64,000 bases of DNA from JADZEJ01 sp964426815 (GTDB lineage Bacteria; Patescibacteriota; Patescibacteriia; 2-12-FULL-60-25): NCBI GenBank assembly GCA_964426815.1, contig CAYRRZ010000002.1, positions 6,076 to 70,075 of the forward strand, in the 5' to 3' direction. Shown here piece after piece: positions 33,804 through 43,314 of the stretch (position 1 is the stretch's first letter; each line of letters opens with the position of its first letter). The notes under the pieces were generated by a model, which saw nothing but the letters and a program-made list of their open reading frames with translations, ran no database searches and was not told where the DNA came from. Position numbers and translations under genes: made by a program.

Positions 33804-33858
33804 AAATAGAGGGACGAACGAAGATACAAAAGAGTCAATTCAGACGCATAAAGGAAAG
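33804..33858. repeat. 55 bp direct repeat, left copy
   Basis: Starts AAATAGAGGGACGAACGAAG and runs up to the gap. An identical 55 bp copy begins right after the gap. Confidence 0.9.
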
Positions 33859-33958
33859 NNNNNNNNNNNNNNNNNNNNNNNNNNNNNNNNNNNNNNNNNN
33901 NNNNNNNNNNNNNNNNNNNNNNNNNNNNNNNNNNNNNNNNNNNNNNNNNNNNNNNNNN
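33859..33958. other. Assembly gap (100 N)
   Basis: Exactly 100 N between two identical 55 bp copies. Confidence 0.95.
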
Positions 33959-34013
33959 AAATAGAGGGACGAACGAAGATACAAAAGAGTCAATTCAGAC
34001 GCATAAAGGAAAG
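33959..34013. repeat. 55 bp direct repeat, right copy
   Basis: Identical to 33804-33858 over all 55 bases. Confidence 0.9.
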
Positions 34014-34183
34014 ATAAAAAAGGTGAAACGAAAGCGTCGAACATTTTGTTTTTACGAACGGGGAGAGAACAAAAAAGTTTAAAAAGCCCTTATTTTCTAC
34101 AATATTAAGCGTCGCACAATATATCTTATGCGAAGCATAGGGGAGGTTTAATAGGTGAGTGAGCCCACCTTTTTAGCCAAAAG

Positions 34184-35041
34184 CTATTTTACGTAAACCT
34201 TGCCGGGTACCCGTACATCTATATACTCCTGGACCTGAATTTCCTTTGGCTTGCTCTCCATGAACTTTCGATACATCTCCACCTGGGTCTTTAATGACTC
34301 GCCACGCTCAAGGACCATTTCAATATTGCCATCGGTCTGTACAGCCATGGTTGAACCCTCTAAATCAGGAACTCTGATATATCGATGACGTATACGAGCC
34401 TCTAGGAGGCTTTTAGAGGCTTCCAACCATCCACGTACCGCTTGGGCTGAAGCTGCTTGATATCCAGGCGCTGCTGGTTCTGGTAAATCAAAAACAAATA
34501 CCGGCAGCTGATCTGATGTCATTAATTCATTTTTAGATAGGCGACGACGAATACGTTCCGTTTGTGCAGGATCAGCTTCACCCGTAACCACACCATGAAC
34601 ATCAACCACAAGGAGCTGACCCTTCGAAGCCAGTACAATACTCCTCTGCCTCTCTTTTAAGATGAGTCGTAAAACGTTAGGATATGACTTTTCCACAATG
34701 GCCGAATCTAGGAATAATTGCTCCTGTAAATCCTCTGCCAACTTTTGTGGTTGAATAAAAAAAACATTACGCCGATCCCAAGGTCTCCATGGTCCGGTAT
34801 CCAGTAACTGATATGTTGTTGAAGCCACCGCTTCCCTATCCAGCCCCTGTATCCCCTCCACTTCTATCCGCTCTACCCGAAATACGCCCGACACAAATAC
34901 CACCCAAATTGCCGCGGTACACACAAAGGCCAAACAAATACTTAAAACGATAAAGCGTGAAGAACGACGCAAACCCATGCGTTCATTGGTAAAAATCCCC
35001 TTTCGACCATCACGCGGATCAAATAACATAGACTCAAACAA
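34184..35041 (-). CDS. ftsQ: Cell division protein FtsQ/DivIB
   Basis: 285 aa, bitopic. A short cytosolic N-terminus is followed by one membrane helix (residues about 30-52). A POTRA domain starts right after it: FRVERIEVEGIQGLDREAV. A FtsQ-type beta domain follows. FtsQ is part of the divisome that controls septal wall synthesis. The start overlaps the end of alr by 8 bp. It is the last gene of the mre-pbp2-lysS-serS-alr run. Confidence 0.85.
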   Translation of the reverse strand: MFESMLFDPRDGRKGIFTNERMGLRRSSRFIVLSICLAFVCTAAIWVVFVSGVFRVERIEVEGIQGLDREAVASTTYQLLDTGPWRPWDRRNVFFIQPQKLAEDLQEQLFLDSAIVEKSYPNVLRLILKERQRSIVLASKGQLLVVDVHGVVTGEADPAQTERIRRRLSKNELMTSDQLPVFVFDLPEPAAPGYQAASAQAVRGWLEASKSLLEARIRHRYIRVPDLEGSTMAVQTDGNIEMVLERGESLKTQVEMYRKFMESKPKEIQVQEYIDVRVPGKVYVK

Positions 35042-36173
35042 TCAAACGCGGCAAAAGCGGATTAATACGGGTCACGATTTCATATTGAATGGTTCCGATT
35101 TGCGCTGCCACGTCTTCGGCCTGGATATACGCCTTCCCTTGCTGACCAATTAAAACGACTTCCTGGCCTTCGCGTACACCCGGCACATCGGTCACATCGA
35201 CCATACACATATTCATACAAATACGACCCAAGACCTTACAGCGATGCCCACGAATCAAAACGGAACCGATACGAGACAATCCACGATCAAATCCATCCCA
35301 ATATCCGACAGGAATAACTGCAATCGTTGAATCTCGGCTAACCCGTTCCGTTAAGCCATAACTAATCGCCGTCCCTTCAACAACCTGTTTTACCTGAGCA
35401 ATCACTGTCTTCCAGGTTAAAACCGGCAATAGGTGAGGCGCCTGCTTCATCCGTTGTGCAACTGCCTGGGTCTCTTTTGACGGCCAAAAACCATAGGACG
35501 AAATACCAACACGAGCCAGGGTAAACAAGGTCTTTGGAAACAAAATCGCCGCGGCGCTACAAGCCGTATGCCGAACGGGTGGATGAATCCCGTGACGCTC
35601 TAATAAAGACAATGCTTCAGAAAAACGCTTTAACTGACCTTCGGAATAGGTAGAATCCGTCGTGTCTTCAATATTGGCGAAGTGGGTGAACACCCCTTCA
35701 ATCTCGACCGTAGAAAGCTTTGACAGCGCCTTTGCTAAAAACACCAAATCTGATCCAGCCAAGCCTTGGCGCGAAATACCTGTTTCAACTTCTAGATGCA
35801 CCCGTAATCGATCTTTCTTTGAAACCGACAATTTTTTGGCCGCAGCAATAGCCGTTTTAGAATAGATCGTAATCGAAATATGCGCCTTAGCTGCCTCACT
35901 AAATCTTGTTGGCGGCGTATATCCCAAAACCAAAATAGATTGGCGGATACCGGCTTTACGCAAAGCTAAAGCCTCATCAAGTTGATCAACACCAAACCAG
36001 TCCGTACCAGCTTGCGCAGCAACGGAAGCAAATGGAATCAACCCATGACCATAGGCATTTGATTTAACAACCGTCATCAAAGCAATCTCCGAGCCGAGAT
36101 GTCGTTTAAGGGCTCGGACATTCGAAACAATTGCTTTACGTGAAATTTCGACCCAGGTCTTTGGGGATGTCAT
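35034..36173 (-). CDS. alr: Alanine racemase
   Basis: 379 aa. VVKSNAYGHG holds the PLP lysine near residue 37, ISYGLT the second catalytic Tyr near 270, and RICMNMCMVDVTD the conserved C-terminal motif. It makes D-alanine for peptidoglycan. It sits with mreBCD, PBP2 and ftsQ on one strand, which suits a wall role. Confidence 0.96.
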   Translation of the reverse strand: MTSPKTWVEISRKAIVSNVRALKRHLGSEIALMTVVKSNAYGHGLIPFASVAAQAGTDWFGVDQLDEALALRKAGIRQSILVLGYTPPTRFSEAAKAHISITIYSKTAIAAAKKLSVSKKDRLRVHLEVETGISRQGLAGSDLVFLAKALSKLSTVEIEGVFTHFANIEDTTDSTYSEGQLKRFSEALSLLERHGIHPPVRHTACSAAAILFPKTLFTLARVGISSYGFWPSKETQAVAQRMKQAPHLLPVLTWKTVIAQVKQVVEGTAISYGLTERVSRDSTIAVIPVGYWDGFDRGLSRIGSVLIRGHRCKVLGRICMNMCMVDVTDVPGVREGQEVVLIGQQGKAYIQAEDVAAQIGTIQYEIVTRINPLLPRLIV

Positions 36174-36205
36174 AGGGCTATTTTCCGCTGAAACCGGCTT
36201 CCTGT

Positions 36206-37474
36206 CTAGCCGATTGAATCAAATCCGCAGTATGGAACAAGCTTAGCCGGAATACGAATCGAACCATCTGGCTGCTGGTGATTTTCAACCAAAGCAATCA
36301 AGGCGCGAGCTAAAGAAATAGCCGTTCCATTTAAGGTATGAACAAAAGCCGAAGAACCATCTTCTTTCTTGTACTTAATATTCAAACGACGAGCCTGATA
36401 ATCCGTGCAATTTGATGTTGAGGTAATCTCTCCCCAATCGCCAAGGCCATTTTTACGACCCCACATCCAAGCTTCTAAATCGTATTTGCGATAGGCTGGT
36501 CCACCTAAATCACCCGTACAAATATCAACCACACGAAATGGAATTCCTAATGATTCAAAGATGTGTTCTTCGTGTCTCAAGAGTTCGAGATGCATGGCTT
36601 CGGATTGTTCAGGCGTACAGAACACAAACATTTCAACTTTTGAAAACTGATGCACACGATACAACCCATAGGATTCGCGACCATATGAGCCAGCTTCTGT
36701 TCGATAACAGTGTGAAACCCCAGCGTATCGAATTGGTAAGGTTGGCGTAGGTAAAACCTCGTCCTTGTGATAACCGCCCAAGGTAATTTCTGCGGTACCA
36801 ATTAAAGACAAATCCGAATTCTCCAGAGAATAAATCTGGGTCTCTGGACCACGTGGACTAAAGCCGGTGCCGACAATCACCTCATCCTTGGCCAAGTCTG
36901 GTGTCGACATTGGAATGTAGCCTTCTTTCATCAAATAATCTTGGACATACCGAATCAATGCCATTTCCAAGATCGCCAACTTTCCTTTCAAATAATAAAA
37001 CTTCGCGCCTGAAACCTTGGTCGCACGTTCAAAATCAACCAAATCATGCATCTGGCATAAGGCCACATGATCTTTTGGATTCTCCAAACGCGTAATCTCC
37101 CCTACCTGACGAATTTCAACATTTTGCTCATCTGAATCACCAATAGGCGCGCTTGGGTGATTGATGTTCGGGATACTCAAGAGCAAAGCCTTCCATTCCC
37201 CTTCTACGGCGCTCAGAGCCTCTTCTTTGGCTGCTGTGGCATCTTTCAAGCTCTTCCCTTTTTCGATCAAACTAGGACGCTCCTCAGGCTTGGCCGACTT
37301 CATGCTTTCTGCGACTACATTACGCTCAGCCCGAAGCGCCTCAACTTCTTGCAATAAAACCAAACGCTGCGCATCCAAACGAAGCCAGGCATCCAAATCA
37401 ATCGACATGCGTTTTTGCGCAATCGCGGTTTTAACCTGCTCAGCTTGCTCACGAATGAATTTTGGATCGAGCAT
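36206..37474 (-). CDS. serS: Seryl-tRNA synthetase
   Basis: 422 aa. The N-terminal helical arm (residues 1-105) is followed by the class II core: motif 2 in YRTEAGSYGRESYGLYRVHQ, and motif 3 in NGTAISLARALIALVENHQ. TGDLGGPAYRKYDLEAWM is specific for SerRS. Confidence 0.97.
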   Translation of the reverse strand: MLDPKFIREQAEQVKTAIAQKRMSIDLDAWLRLDAQRLVLLQEVEALRAERNVVAESMKSAKPEERPSLIEKGKSLKDATAAKEEALSAVEGEWKALLLSIPNINHPSAPIGDSDEQNVEIRQVGEITRLENPKDHVALCQMHDLVDFERATKVSGAKFYYLKGKLAILEMALIRYVQDYLMKEGYIPMSTPDLAKDEVIVGTGFSPRGPETQIYSLENSDLSLIGTAEITLGGYHKDEVLPTPTLPIRYAGVSHCYRTEAGSYGRESYGLYRVHQFSKVEMFVFCTPEQSEAMHLELLRHEEHIFESLGIPFRVVDICTGDLGGPAYRKYDLEAWMWGRKNGLGDWGEITSTSNCTDYQARRLNIKYKKEDGSSAFVHTLNGTAISLARALIALVENHQQPDGSIRIPAKLVPYCGFDSIG

Positions 37475-37497
37475 ATGCGTTTAGAAAAGAGATAAAA

Positions 37498-37959
37498 CTA
37501 CAATGGCATTCCCTGCTCATCGTATTCAGCATCCGTCATTGGCTCTTCTTCGCGCATACCACGAAGTAAAGAAGAGCTTCGAATATCCGGTTCATATGGA
37601 ATACAACGAACCACCGTTGCCGCAATCCCACGACGGGCTAATTCAGCCTCCAAGCGCTCTGTAAATGCTTCTTGGTCATGACCAAGGCAAATAAAATCAG
37701 GACGAACTTCATCAATAATCTTGTATTTATCTTCCAAATATCCCAAACGAGCGTCATCTACATTCGGATGCACCAAAACAACATTCAAACGATCCTGTTC
37801 ATTATTCAAAGGTAATTGACCCTTTAAATCAACCACCGTCTCATCGCGAGACACCACAACGAATAATTCATCCGCATATTCCTTTGCCTGACGGAAATAG
37901 TCTTCATGTCCTACATGAAGTCCATCAAAGGTTCCAAAGCACATGGCAATTTTTTTCAT
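37498..37959 (-). CDS. HIGH-type nucleotidyltransferase (FAD synthase/GCT-like)
   Basis: 153 aa. CFGTFDGLHVGHEDY carries the HxGH signature at the N-terminus, and DIRSSSLLR matches the ISSTxxR motif. The size and sequence fit the small cytidylyl/adenylyltransferases such as glycerol-3-phosphate cytidylyltransferase or archaeal-type FAD synthase (RibL). The substrate is not decided. It lies between lysS and serS. Confidence 0.85.
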   Translation of the reverse strand: MKKIAMCFGTFDGLHVGHEDYFRQAKEYADELFVVVSRDETVVDLKGQLPLNNEQDRLNVVLVHPNVDDARLGYLEDKYKIIDEVRPDFICLGHDQEAFTERLEAELARRGIAATVVRCIPYEPDIRSSSLLRGMREEEPMTDAEYDEQGMPL

Positions 37960-37971
37960 ATCTTCTGGAGT

Positions 37972-39441
37972 TTAGGATTCAGGTCTGAGAGTTGGAAAAA
38001 TAATAGCTTCTTTTAGGCTTGGAACACCCGTCACGAAAGCGACTAAACGATCGATACCGATACCCATACCACAGGTTGGAGGCATGGCATGCTCAAGTGA
38101 ACGTAAGAATGGCTCATCCAAGAATTGCGCTTCTTGACTCCCCGCTTCGCGCAAACCCTGCTGTTCCATCAAACGGCGTCTTTGTTCAATCGGATCATGG
38201 AGCTCGTGATAATACGCATTCACAATTTCTGCGCCCTGGATAACCAATTGAGCGGCAGCACTCTTGGTTGGATCTTCTGGATTTACATTTGCTAATGGCT
38301 TGAGCGCAATTGGATAATCGAATACCCAGGTTGGTTGCATCAAGTTCTGACGTGCTGTCTTCTTATACAACTGATCAAAGGTTTCGCCAAGCCCGACACA
38401 ACCCGTAAAATCGATCATGAGGCCCTTTGCCTGTACCGCTGCGATCAATGAAGCTTCATCCTGATACTGATCGATATCAATTCCACAGGCATCGATAATC
38501 GACTGACGGAAGGTAATGCGTTTCCATGGACCAGTAAAATTAATCTCCCCTTGTTCACTCATCACTTGCAATGAACCCCGAGAAGCTCGAATCGAATAGG
38601 TCAATAATTCTTCGAGCATGGAGACAAAGGTTTCTTTGTCCGTATATGCCCAATAGAGCTCAATCATGGTGAACTCTGGATTGTGCGCATAATCGATGCC
38701 TTCATTGCGAAAACAGCGACCAATTTCGTAAATCTTTTCAAAGCCACCAACGATCAAACGCTTCAAATATAATTCTGGTGCAATACGCAAATACAATTCA
38801 ATATCCAAGGCATGGTGATGCGTCTTAAACGGACGCGCACTGGCTCCCCCTGGAATTGGTTGGAGCATGGGAGTTTCAACTTCCAAAAAGCCGCGTTCAT
38901 CCAAATAGGCGCGCATGGCTGAAACCAATTTTGAACGAACAACAAAACGATCGCGCACCTCTGGATTGGTCAAAATATCCAATTCACGTTCACGATAGCG
39001 CTTTTCAACGTCTTGAAGTCCATGCCACTTTTCTGGCAAAGGCAATAAAGCCTTGGACAAAATATTCCACGACGATACGGCTAAAGACTTTTCTCCCCGC
39101 TTAGTATGAAAGACAACACCGGTTGCTTCAACAATATCTCCTGGATCAAGAAAATCACGAAATAAAGAAAAAGCCTCAGTTCCAATTTCATCTTCTTTAA
39201 AGGCAATCTGAATACGCGCTGTTCCATCCATCAAATCAGCAAACATCATGCCGCCATGGACACGAATCGACATCACGCGTCCAGCGAGTGTAATGCGACG
39301 AGCCTCTTCGACCAAAAGATCGAATTGCTCAAGCGCATAAGCGCAAGTGGTGTCACGTTGGGTGGTTTTTGGGTATGCATCGATCCCCCGCTCTTGGAGT
39401 CCCACGAGCTTGCCTCGACGTACCTGTACTTCATCTAGCAT
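37972..39441 (-). CDS. lysS: Lysyl-tRNA synthetase, class II
   Basis: 489 aa. An N-terminal OB fold for the anticodon (ITLAGRVMSIRVHGGMMF) is followed by the class II core. Motif 2 is in YEIGRCFRNEG and motif 3 in GMGIGIDRLVAFVTG. KTHHHALDIELYLRIAPELY is typical of LysRS. It is 12 nt upstream of the nucleotidyltransferase gene. Confidence 0.97.
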   Translation of the reverse strand: MLDEVQVRRGKLVGLQERGIDAYPKTTQRDTTCAYALEQFDLLVEEARRITLAGRVMSIRVHGGMMFADLMDGTARIQIAFKEDEIGTEAFSLFRDFLDPGDIVEATGVVFHTKRGEKSLAVSSWNILSKALLPLPEKWHGLQDVEKRYRERELDILTNPEVRDRFVVRSKLVSAMRAYLDERGFLEVETPMLQPIPGGASARPFKTHHHALDIELYLRIAPELYLKRLIVGGFEKIYEIGRCFRNEGIDYAHNPEFTMIELYWAYTDKETFVSMLEELLTYSIRASRGSLQVMSEQGEINFTGPWKRITFRQSIIDACGIDIDQYQDEASLIAAVQAKGLMIDFTGCVGLGETFDQLYKKTARQNLMQPTWVFDYPIALKPLANVNPEDPTKSAAAQLVIQGAEIVNAYYHELHDPIEQRRRLMEQQGLREAGSQEAQFLDEPFLRSLEHAMPPTCGMGIGIDRLVAFVTGVPSLKEAIIFPTLRPES

Positions 39442-39496
39442 AGTTCTTGACGAAGATACCCGAAGGCGTGAAATGGGTCAATGCAAACGTCAAGGG

Positions 39497-39961
39497 TTAC
39501 CCCACCTTGAGGACACGGTAGGCGGTTTCACCAGCAGGCGTTTCAACCAAAACGGTGTCACCAACGCGATGACCAAGAAAAGCACTACCCATTGGGGACT
39601 CATTTGAAATCAAGCCTTCAATTGGATTCGCTTCGCTAGAACCAACAATCGTGTACTGACGTTCCTTTCCATTCACTTCAACCGTAATACTCGAGCCAAT
39701 CGAAATAACACCACCCATAGAACCCGCGTCAATCAAAGACACATCCTTCATGGTTTCTTGGATTTCGCGAATACGACTTTCAACCAGGGCTAAAGCATCC
39801 TTCGCATCATGGTATTCCGCATTTTCTGATAAATCGCCCAAATCACGAGCAGATTCAATACGCTCAGCCAATTCACGGCGTTTCACCTGTTTCAATTCAA
39901 TAAGCTCAGCCTTCATTTTATCAAGGCCTTCCTGGGTGATATACGTGGTTTTGTCTGGCAT
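39497..39961 (-). CDS. greA: GreA transcription elongation factor (paralog 2)
   Basis: 154 aa, the normal GreA length. The coiled-coil tip has SARDLGDLSENAEYHDAK with the acidic pair needed for RNA cleavage. The C-terminal domain has VTVEVNGKERQYTIVG and SPMGSAFLGH. The ATG at 39961 is preferred to an upstream one because it begins the conserved TYITQEG start. This copy is closer to standard GreA than the one at 5693. It lies in the cell-wall operon between PBP2 and lysS. Confidence 0.92.
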   Translation of the reverse strand: MPDKTTYITQEGLDKMKAELIELKQVKRRELAERIESARDLGDLSENAEYHDAKDALALVESRIREIQETMKDVSLIDAGSMGGVISIGSSITVEVNGKERQYTIVGSSEANPIEGLISNESPMGSAFLGHRVGDTVLVETPAGETAYRVLKVG

Positions 39962-40036
39962 AATTTTGAGGAATGAAATGCGCGCCCGAAAGCGCGCTGT
40001 TTTCAAAAGCATAACCATGACCTTGGGACCTGTCAA

Positions 40037-41962
40037 CTATTTTCGGTTCTGATACCAGTATTGCAAAATCTTTTTTGCCACCGGAACGGCTGTTTTTGAC
40101 CCCTCCTCCCCCTCTTCTATCAAAACAGCTATCGCGATCTCTGGAGCGGCTGAAGGGGCAAATGCGGTAAACCACGCATGATTTGCTCGATCATTACGCC
40201 ACTGAGCCGTACCCGTTTTACCCGAAACCTCAAATGGCAAGTCGACTAAAGCACGTCCTGAGCCATATACCACGGTATCGCGCATTCCAGCTCGTACCAC
40301 CTGCATCACCGATGAATCCGCAATCGATGTACTCGAAGCTGCCCTGGTCATATCTGGCCCAATATGGGGCACGAGCGCATGCCCACCATTTGCAACTTCA
40401 GCGGTATACAACCCGACTTGTAAAGGCGTAACCAACAAATCGCCCTGACCAATCGACAAGTTATAGGTATCACCCACATACCAACGCTCACCCTTTACCC
40501 GTGCCTTCCACTCTGTCGAAGGCACAAAGCCGGCCACCTCACCTGGCACATCGATTCCCGTTCGACTCCCCAAGCCAAATTTACGCATCCAAGCCGTTAA
40601 ACGATCAACGCCCAAACCGGTAAATGACTGATACCCACCACCAATATAATAGAAAAAGGTATTCACCGACCAAGCCAAGGCACGACGGACATTGGTGGCT
40701 CCATGACCGCCCGCCTTCCAATCAGGAAAAAACGTTGAACCGATACGGACGCCGCCCGTTGAATTAATACTCGTCTGCGGAGTAACGACACCTTCACTCA
40801 AGGCCGCGGTCGCTACGACGGGTTTAACCGTTGAACCTGAAGGAAAAACCCCTGCCCAAGCGCGTGGCAATAACGGATGTTCTTCATTCGCCAGTAAGGA
40901 AGCATAATAGGTACTCGAAACCGAACCAGAAAACGCATTATTATCATAAGCCGGCCAAGAAACAATCGCCAAGATGGACCCATCGCGTGGGTCTAATGCC
41001 ACAACCGAACCACGCTGCAATTTCGTCTTATCCATTTCATCCCGTAAAGCCTTTTCAGCAACTTGTTGCAAACCTAAATCCAAACTCAATTGCACCGCTT
41101 CTCCATCAATCGGCTTTTTTTGCGACACCATGCTCGTTGGACGATTTAGCGCATCAACCTCATACAAATCCTCCCCGAATGTGCCACGTAAGCGTTTTTC
41201 ATAGGAGCTCTCAATTCCGGTTTTTCCAAATAAATCCGTTTGGCGATATCCCGCATCGGCCACCCGTTCCAATTCAGCAGGTGAAATCGAACCGACATAT
41301 CCCAAAACATGCGACAAGCTCGGCGTGGTAGCTGAAAATGGATAGTGACGTTTTTGACCAACCACTAAACGCACCGCTGGATGATCTTCCAACAAACGCA
41401 AACTGACCGCATTTGCATATGGGATATCCCGTTTAATCACCAAAGGCTCAAATGGATCCGTTGTTGAAGCCATGGTCAAAATCGTTTTGATATCGTCCAA
41501 AGGCATTGAAATTGAACGGCCGATGCTTGCCAATAACTCCGTTTGCGCATTGATATCAGGCGGCAAAAACCACGGTGTTAACTGAACATCAAATGATGGA
41601 ACATTTTCAACCAAAACAACACCTTTCCGATCTCGCACAATCCCACGTTGTGCCGGAACAGGAACATGCCGCAACCGATTCCCCTCCGCTTGTGCTTGAT
41701 ATGTTTTGTAACCAACAACCTGCATCCAGTAGGCGCGAACCAATAAACCACTAACGAGAAAACCCGCGAGACAAAACGCAACCACAAAACGCCAAGGCGG
41801 AAGACGCACGCCCACAAAAAGTGGCCGTTCACGCACATGGACATATTCATCTTCAAACAACACCTCATGCGACATCAAATCAGACTGACGCCGATCAATG
41901 CGCTGCCCCGTTCCTGTCTGTGTCCATCGAAATGGGGATGGTTTTTCAGAGAAGGGATCCAT
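40037..41962 (-). CDS. mrdA: Penicillin-binding protein 2 (elongation transpeptidase)
   Basis: 641 aa. One membrane helix (residues about 58-80) is followed by the dimerisation domain (RGIVRDRKGVVLVEN) and the transpeptidase domain. The active-site motifs are SGSTVK (S-x-x-K), SVN (AWSVNTFFY) and KTGTAQ. It crosslinks side-wall peptidoglycan and works with MreBCD, whose genes are immediately upstream. The start overlaps the end of the mreD-like gene by 17 bp. Confidence 0.95.
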   Translation of the reverse strand: MDPFSEKPSPFRWTQTGTGQRIDRRQSDLMSHEVLFEDEYVHVRERPLFVGVRLPPWRFVVAFCLAGFLVSGLLVRAYWMQVVGYKTYQAQAEGNRLRHVPVPAQRGIVRDRKGVVLVENVPSFDVQLTPWFLPPDINAQTELLASIGRSISMPLDDIKTILTMASTTDPFEPLVIKRDIPYANAVSLRLLEDHPAVRLVVGQKRHYPFSATTPSLSHVLGYVGSISPAELERVADAGYRQTDLFGKTGIESSYEKRLRGTFGEDLYEVDALNRPTSMVSQKKPIDGEAVQLSLDLGLQQVAEKALRDEMDKTKLQRGSVVALDPRDGSILAIVSWPAYDNNAFSGSVSSTYYASLLANEEHPLLPRAWAGVFPSGSTVKPVVATAALSEGVVTPQTSINSTGGVRIGSTFFPDWKAGGHGATNVRRALAWSVNTFFYYIGGGYQSFTGLGVDRLTAWMRKFGLGSRTGIDVPGEVAGFVPSTEWKARVKGERWYVGDTYNLSIGQGDLLVTPLQVGLYTAEVANGGHALVPHIGPDMTRAASSTSIADSSVMQVVRAGMRDTVVYGSGRALVDLPFEVSGKTGTAQWRNDRANHAWFTAFAPSAAPEIAIAVLIEEGEEGSKTAVPVAKKILQYWYQNRK

Positions 41963-42485
41963 AAGTTTGAGATGATTGTCGACGAAATCGTAAAACGCGT
42001 CTCACAAACAAGGGCAAGAGAAAACAAAGTGAAACAAAAGCGATATCCCAGGCGCTTCGCTGCCAAACTTCAGACCAAGGAACGGTTACCCGATGTATAG
42101 CTAAAAAAAACGTACCAATCCAGTGAATACTCAATTCCCACAGCGACAAGCAGCATCTCCCAAGGAGTACCAAGGCGATAACACTGTACACCGAACGATT
42201 TGTCATGACATTCAACGAAATAAAACGCAAAACAGCCACGAGAACAGGAAATCCGGCAAATAAAAATGTTTCCTGAAATCGAAAAACATCATGCATGCCG
42301 CCTACAATAAAGGCGAATAAAAACGCTTCTTCACTCCACCCCCGAAATAATCCAAGACTCACGATTCCAAGCGCAGGAAAAAAATACGCATAAGGCACGG
42401 GCAAAAACGAACGCATCCCAACTTCATACAAAGCGATCGCAATGGCAAACAATCCGATCATGATAAAGCGGCGAGGCATGGTCAT
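41946..42485 (-). CDS. mreD: MreD-like rod shape-determining membrane protein
   Basis: About 179 aa with five to six predicted membrane helices. Sequence identity to MreD is low, as usual for this protein, and the call rests on topology and on the order mreB-mreC-here-PBP2. The ATG at 42485 is separated by one base from the stop of mreC; a second one at 42479 is possible. Confidence 0.8.
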   Translation of the reverse strand: MTMPRRFIMIGLFAIAIALYEVGMRSFLPVPYAYFFPALGIVSLGLFRGWSEEAFLFAFIVGGMHDVFRFQETFLFAGFPVLVAVLRFISLNVMTNRSVYSVIALVLLGRCCLSLWELSIHWIGTFFLAIHRVTVPWSEVWQRSAWDIAFVSLCFLLPLFVRRVLRFRRQSSQTYGSLL

Positions 42486-42486
42486 A

Positions 42487-43314
42487 TTACAAACCCTGTT
42501 CAGGGCGCAACACGGCCGGTCTAAGCACAATCACCAAGTCAATTCGTTCACGTGATGATAATGGTTCCAAAGTCGCAATTTTAAATGGATCGGTTGGCTT
42601 ACTATCAACACGATCAATAATACCAATCACTAAGTTTGGTGGAATCTTTTCTTCTGTACCAGCAGTCACAACTAAATCATTCTGATTTAATGGCTCATTC
42701 TGTGGAATAAGCGTCATCTGGGCGAGCTGACTTCCTCGGCCTTCAACCACGCCTAATAATTTTGTCTCCCCTGAACGTGTTGCGGCAATTCGACTCTGTT
42801 CATCAGATACCAAGGTAACACGCGAAATACGCGAATATAACTGGGTAATCTTGCCGATAAAGACACCGTCATCAATCACCACCGCCATCCCGAGCTCAAG
42901 ACCATCATTCGAACCACGATCAATCACAAAGCTCGCATCCCTTGGATCCGTACTACGCGAGATGACACGAGCTCCTACATGATCATAGGTAGAAGTTTGC
43001 AAAAAAGCGGCCGTTTGTCGCAAACGACGATTCTCTTCTTCTAAGGCACGTATTTTGACGTAGTCGACACTTAAAGCGGAAATGCGAGCCTCCAAATCTT
43101 TTGCTCTTTGCTCAAGCTCAGCAGCACTCCGTCCGGTGCCATGAAAACCCAAAGCAGACATGGTTGTTGCAGCAGCTCGCTGCAAAGGCAAAAATAAAGC
43201 TCGAACGCCATCTTCAATTGGCATCAAGATGCCTGAAAGATGCAATAAAAAAACCAAACCGATGATTCCAGCGGCGATCAAGGGCACACGCATTCCTCCG
43301 CGCTGCATATGCAT
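42487..43314 (-). CDS. mreC: Rod shape-determining protein MreC
   Basis: 275 aa. One N-terminal membrane helix, a coiled coil (residues about 66-100, ALEEENRRLRQTAAFL) and the MreC beta domain with VIDRGSNDGLELGMAVV and VTAGTEEKIPPNLVIG. MreC links MreB to the PBP2 complex. It overlaps the mreB stop by one base. Confidence 0.94.
   Translation of the reverse strand: MHMQRGGMRVPLIAAGIIGLVFLLHLSGILMPIEDGVRALFLPLQRAAATTMSALGFHGTGRSAAELEQRAKDLEARISALSVDYVKIRALEEENRRLRQTAAFLQTSTYDHVGARVISRSTDPRDASFVIDRGSNDGLELGMAVVIDDGVFIGKITQLYSRISRVTLVSDEQSRIAATRSGETKLLGVVEGRGSQLAQMTLIPQNEPLNQNDLVVTAGTEEKIPPNLVIGIIDRVDSKPTDPFKIATLEPLSSRERIDLVIVLRPAVLRPEQGL

Larger units (their letters stand above)
33619..34183. 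other. Noncoding stretch with gap and repeat
   Basis: No credible gene on either strand. The plus strand is purine-rich and poor in T. An inverted repeat ACCTGAT (33656-33662) / ATCAGGT (33686-33692) and a small hairpin TATGC-GAA-GCATA near 34129 are present. A minus-strand terminator follows at 33599. It could be an untranslated RNA, a repeat array or the 3' region of the ftsQ operon. Confidence 0.5.

Noticed and set aside
33804..34013. CRISPR array suggested by the repeated unit around the gap
   Set aside because: The repeat is 55 bp, longer than CRISPR repeats, only two copies are seen, no spacer is visible and no cas gene is near.
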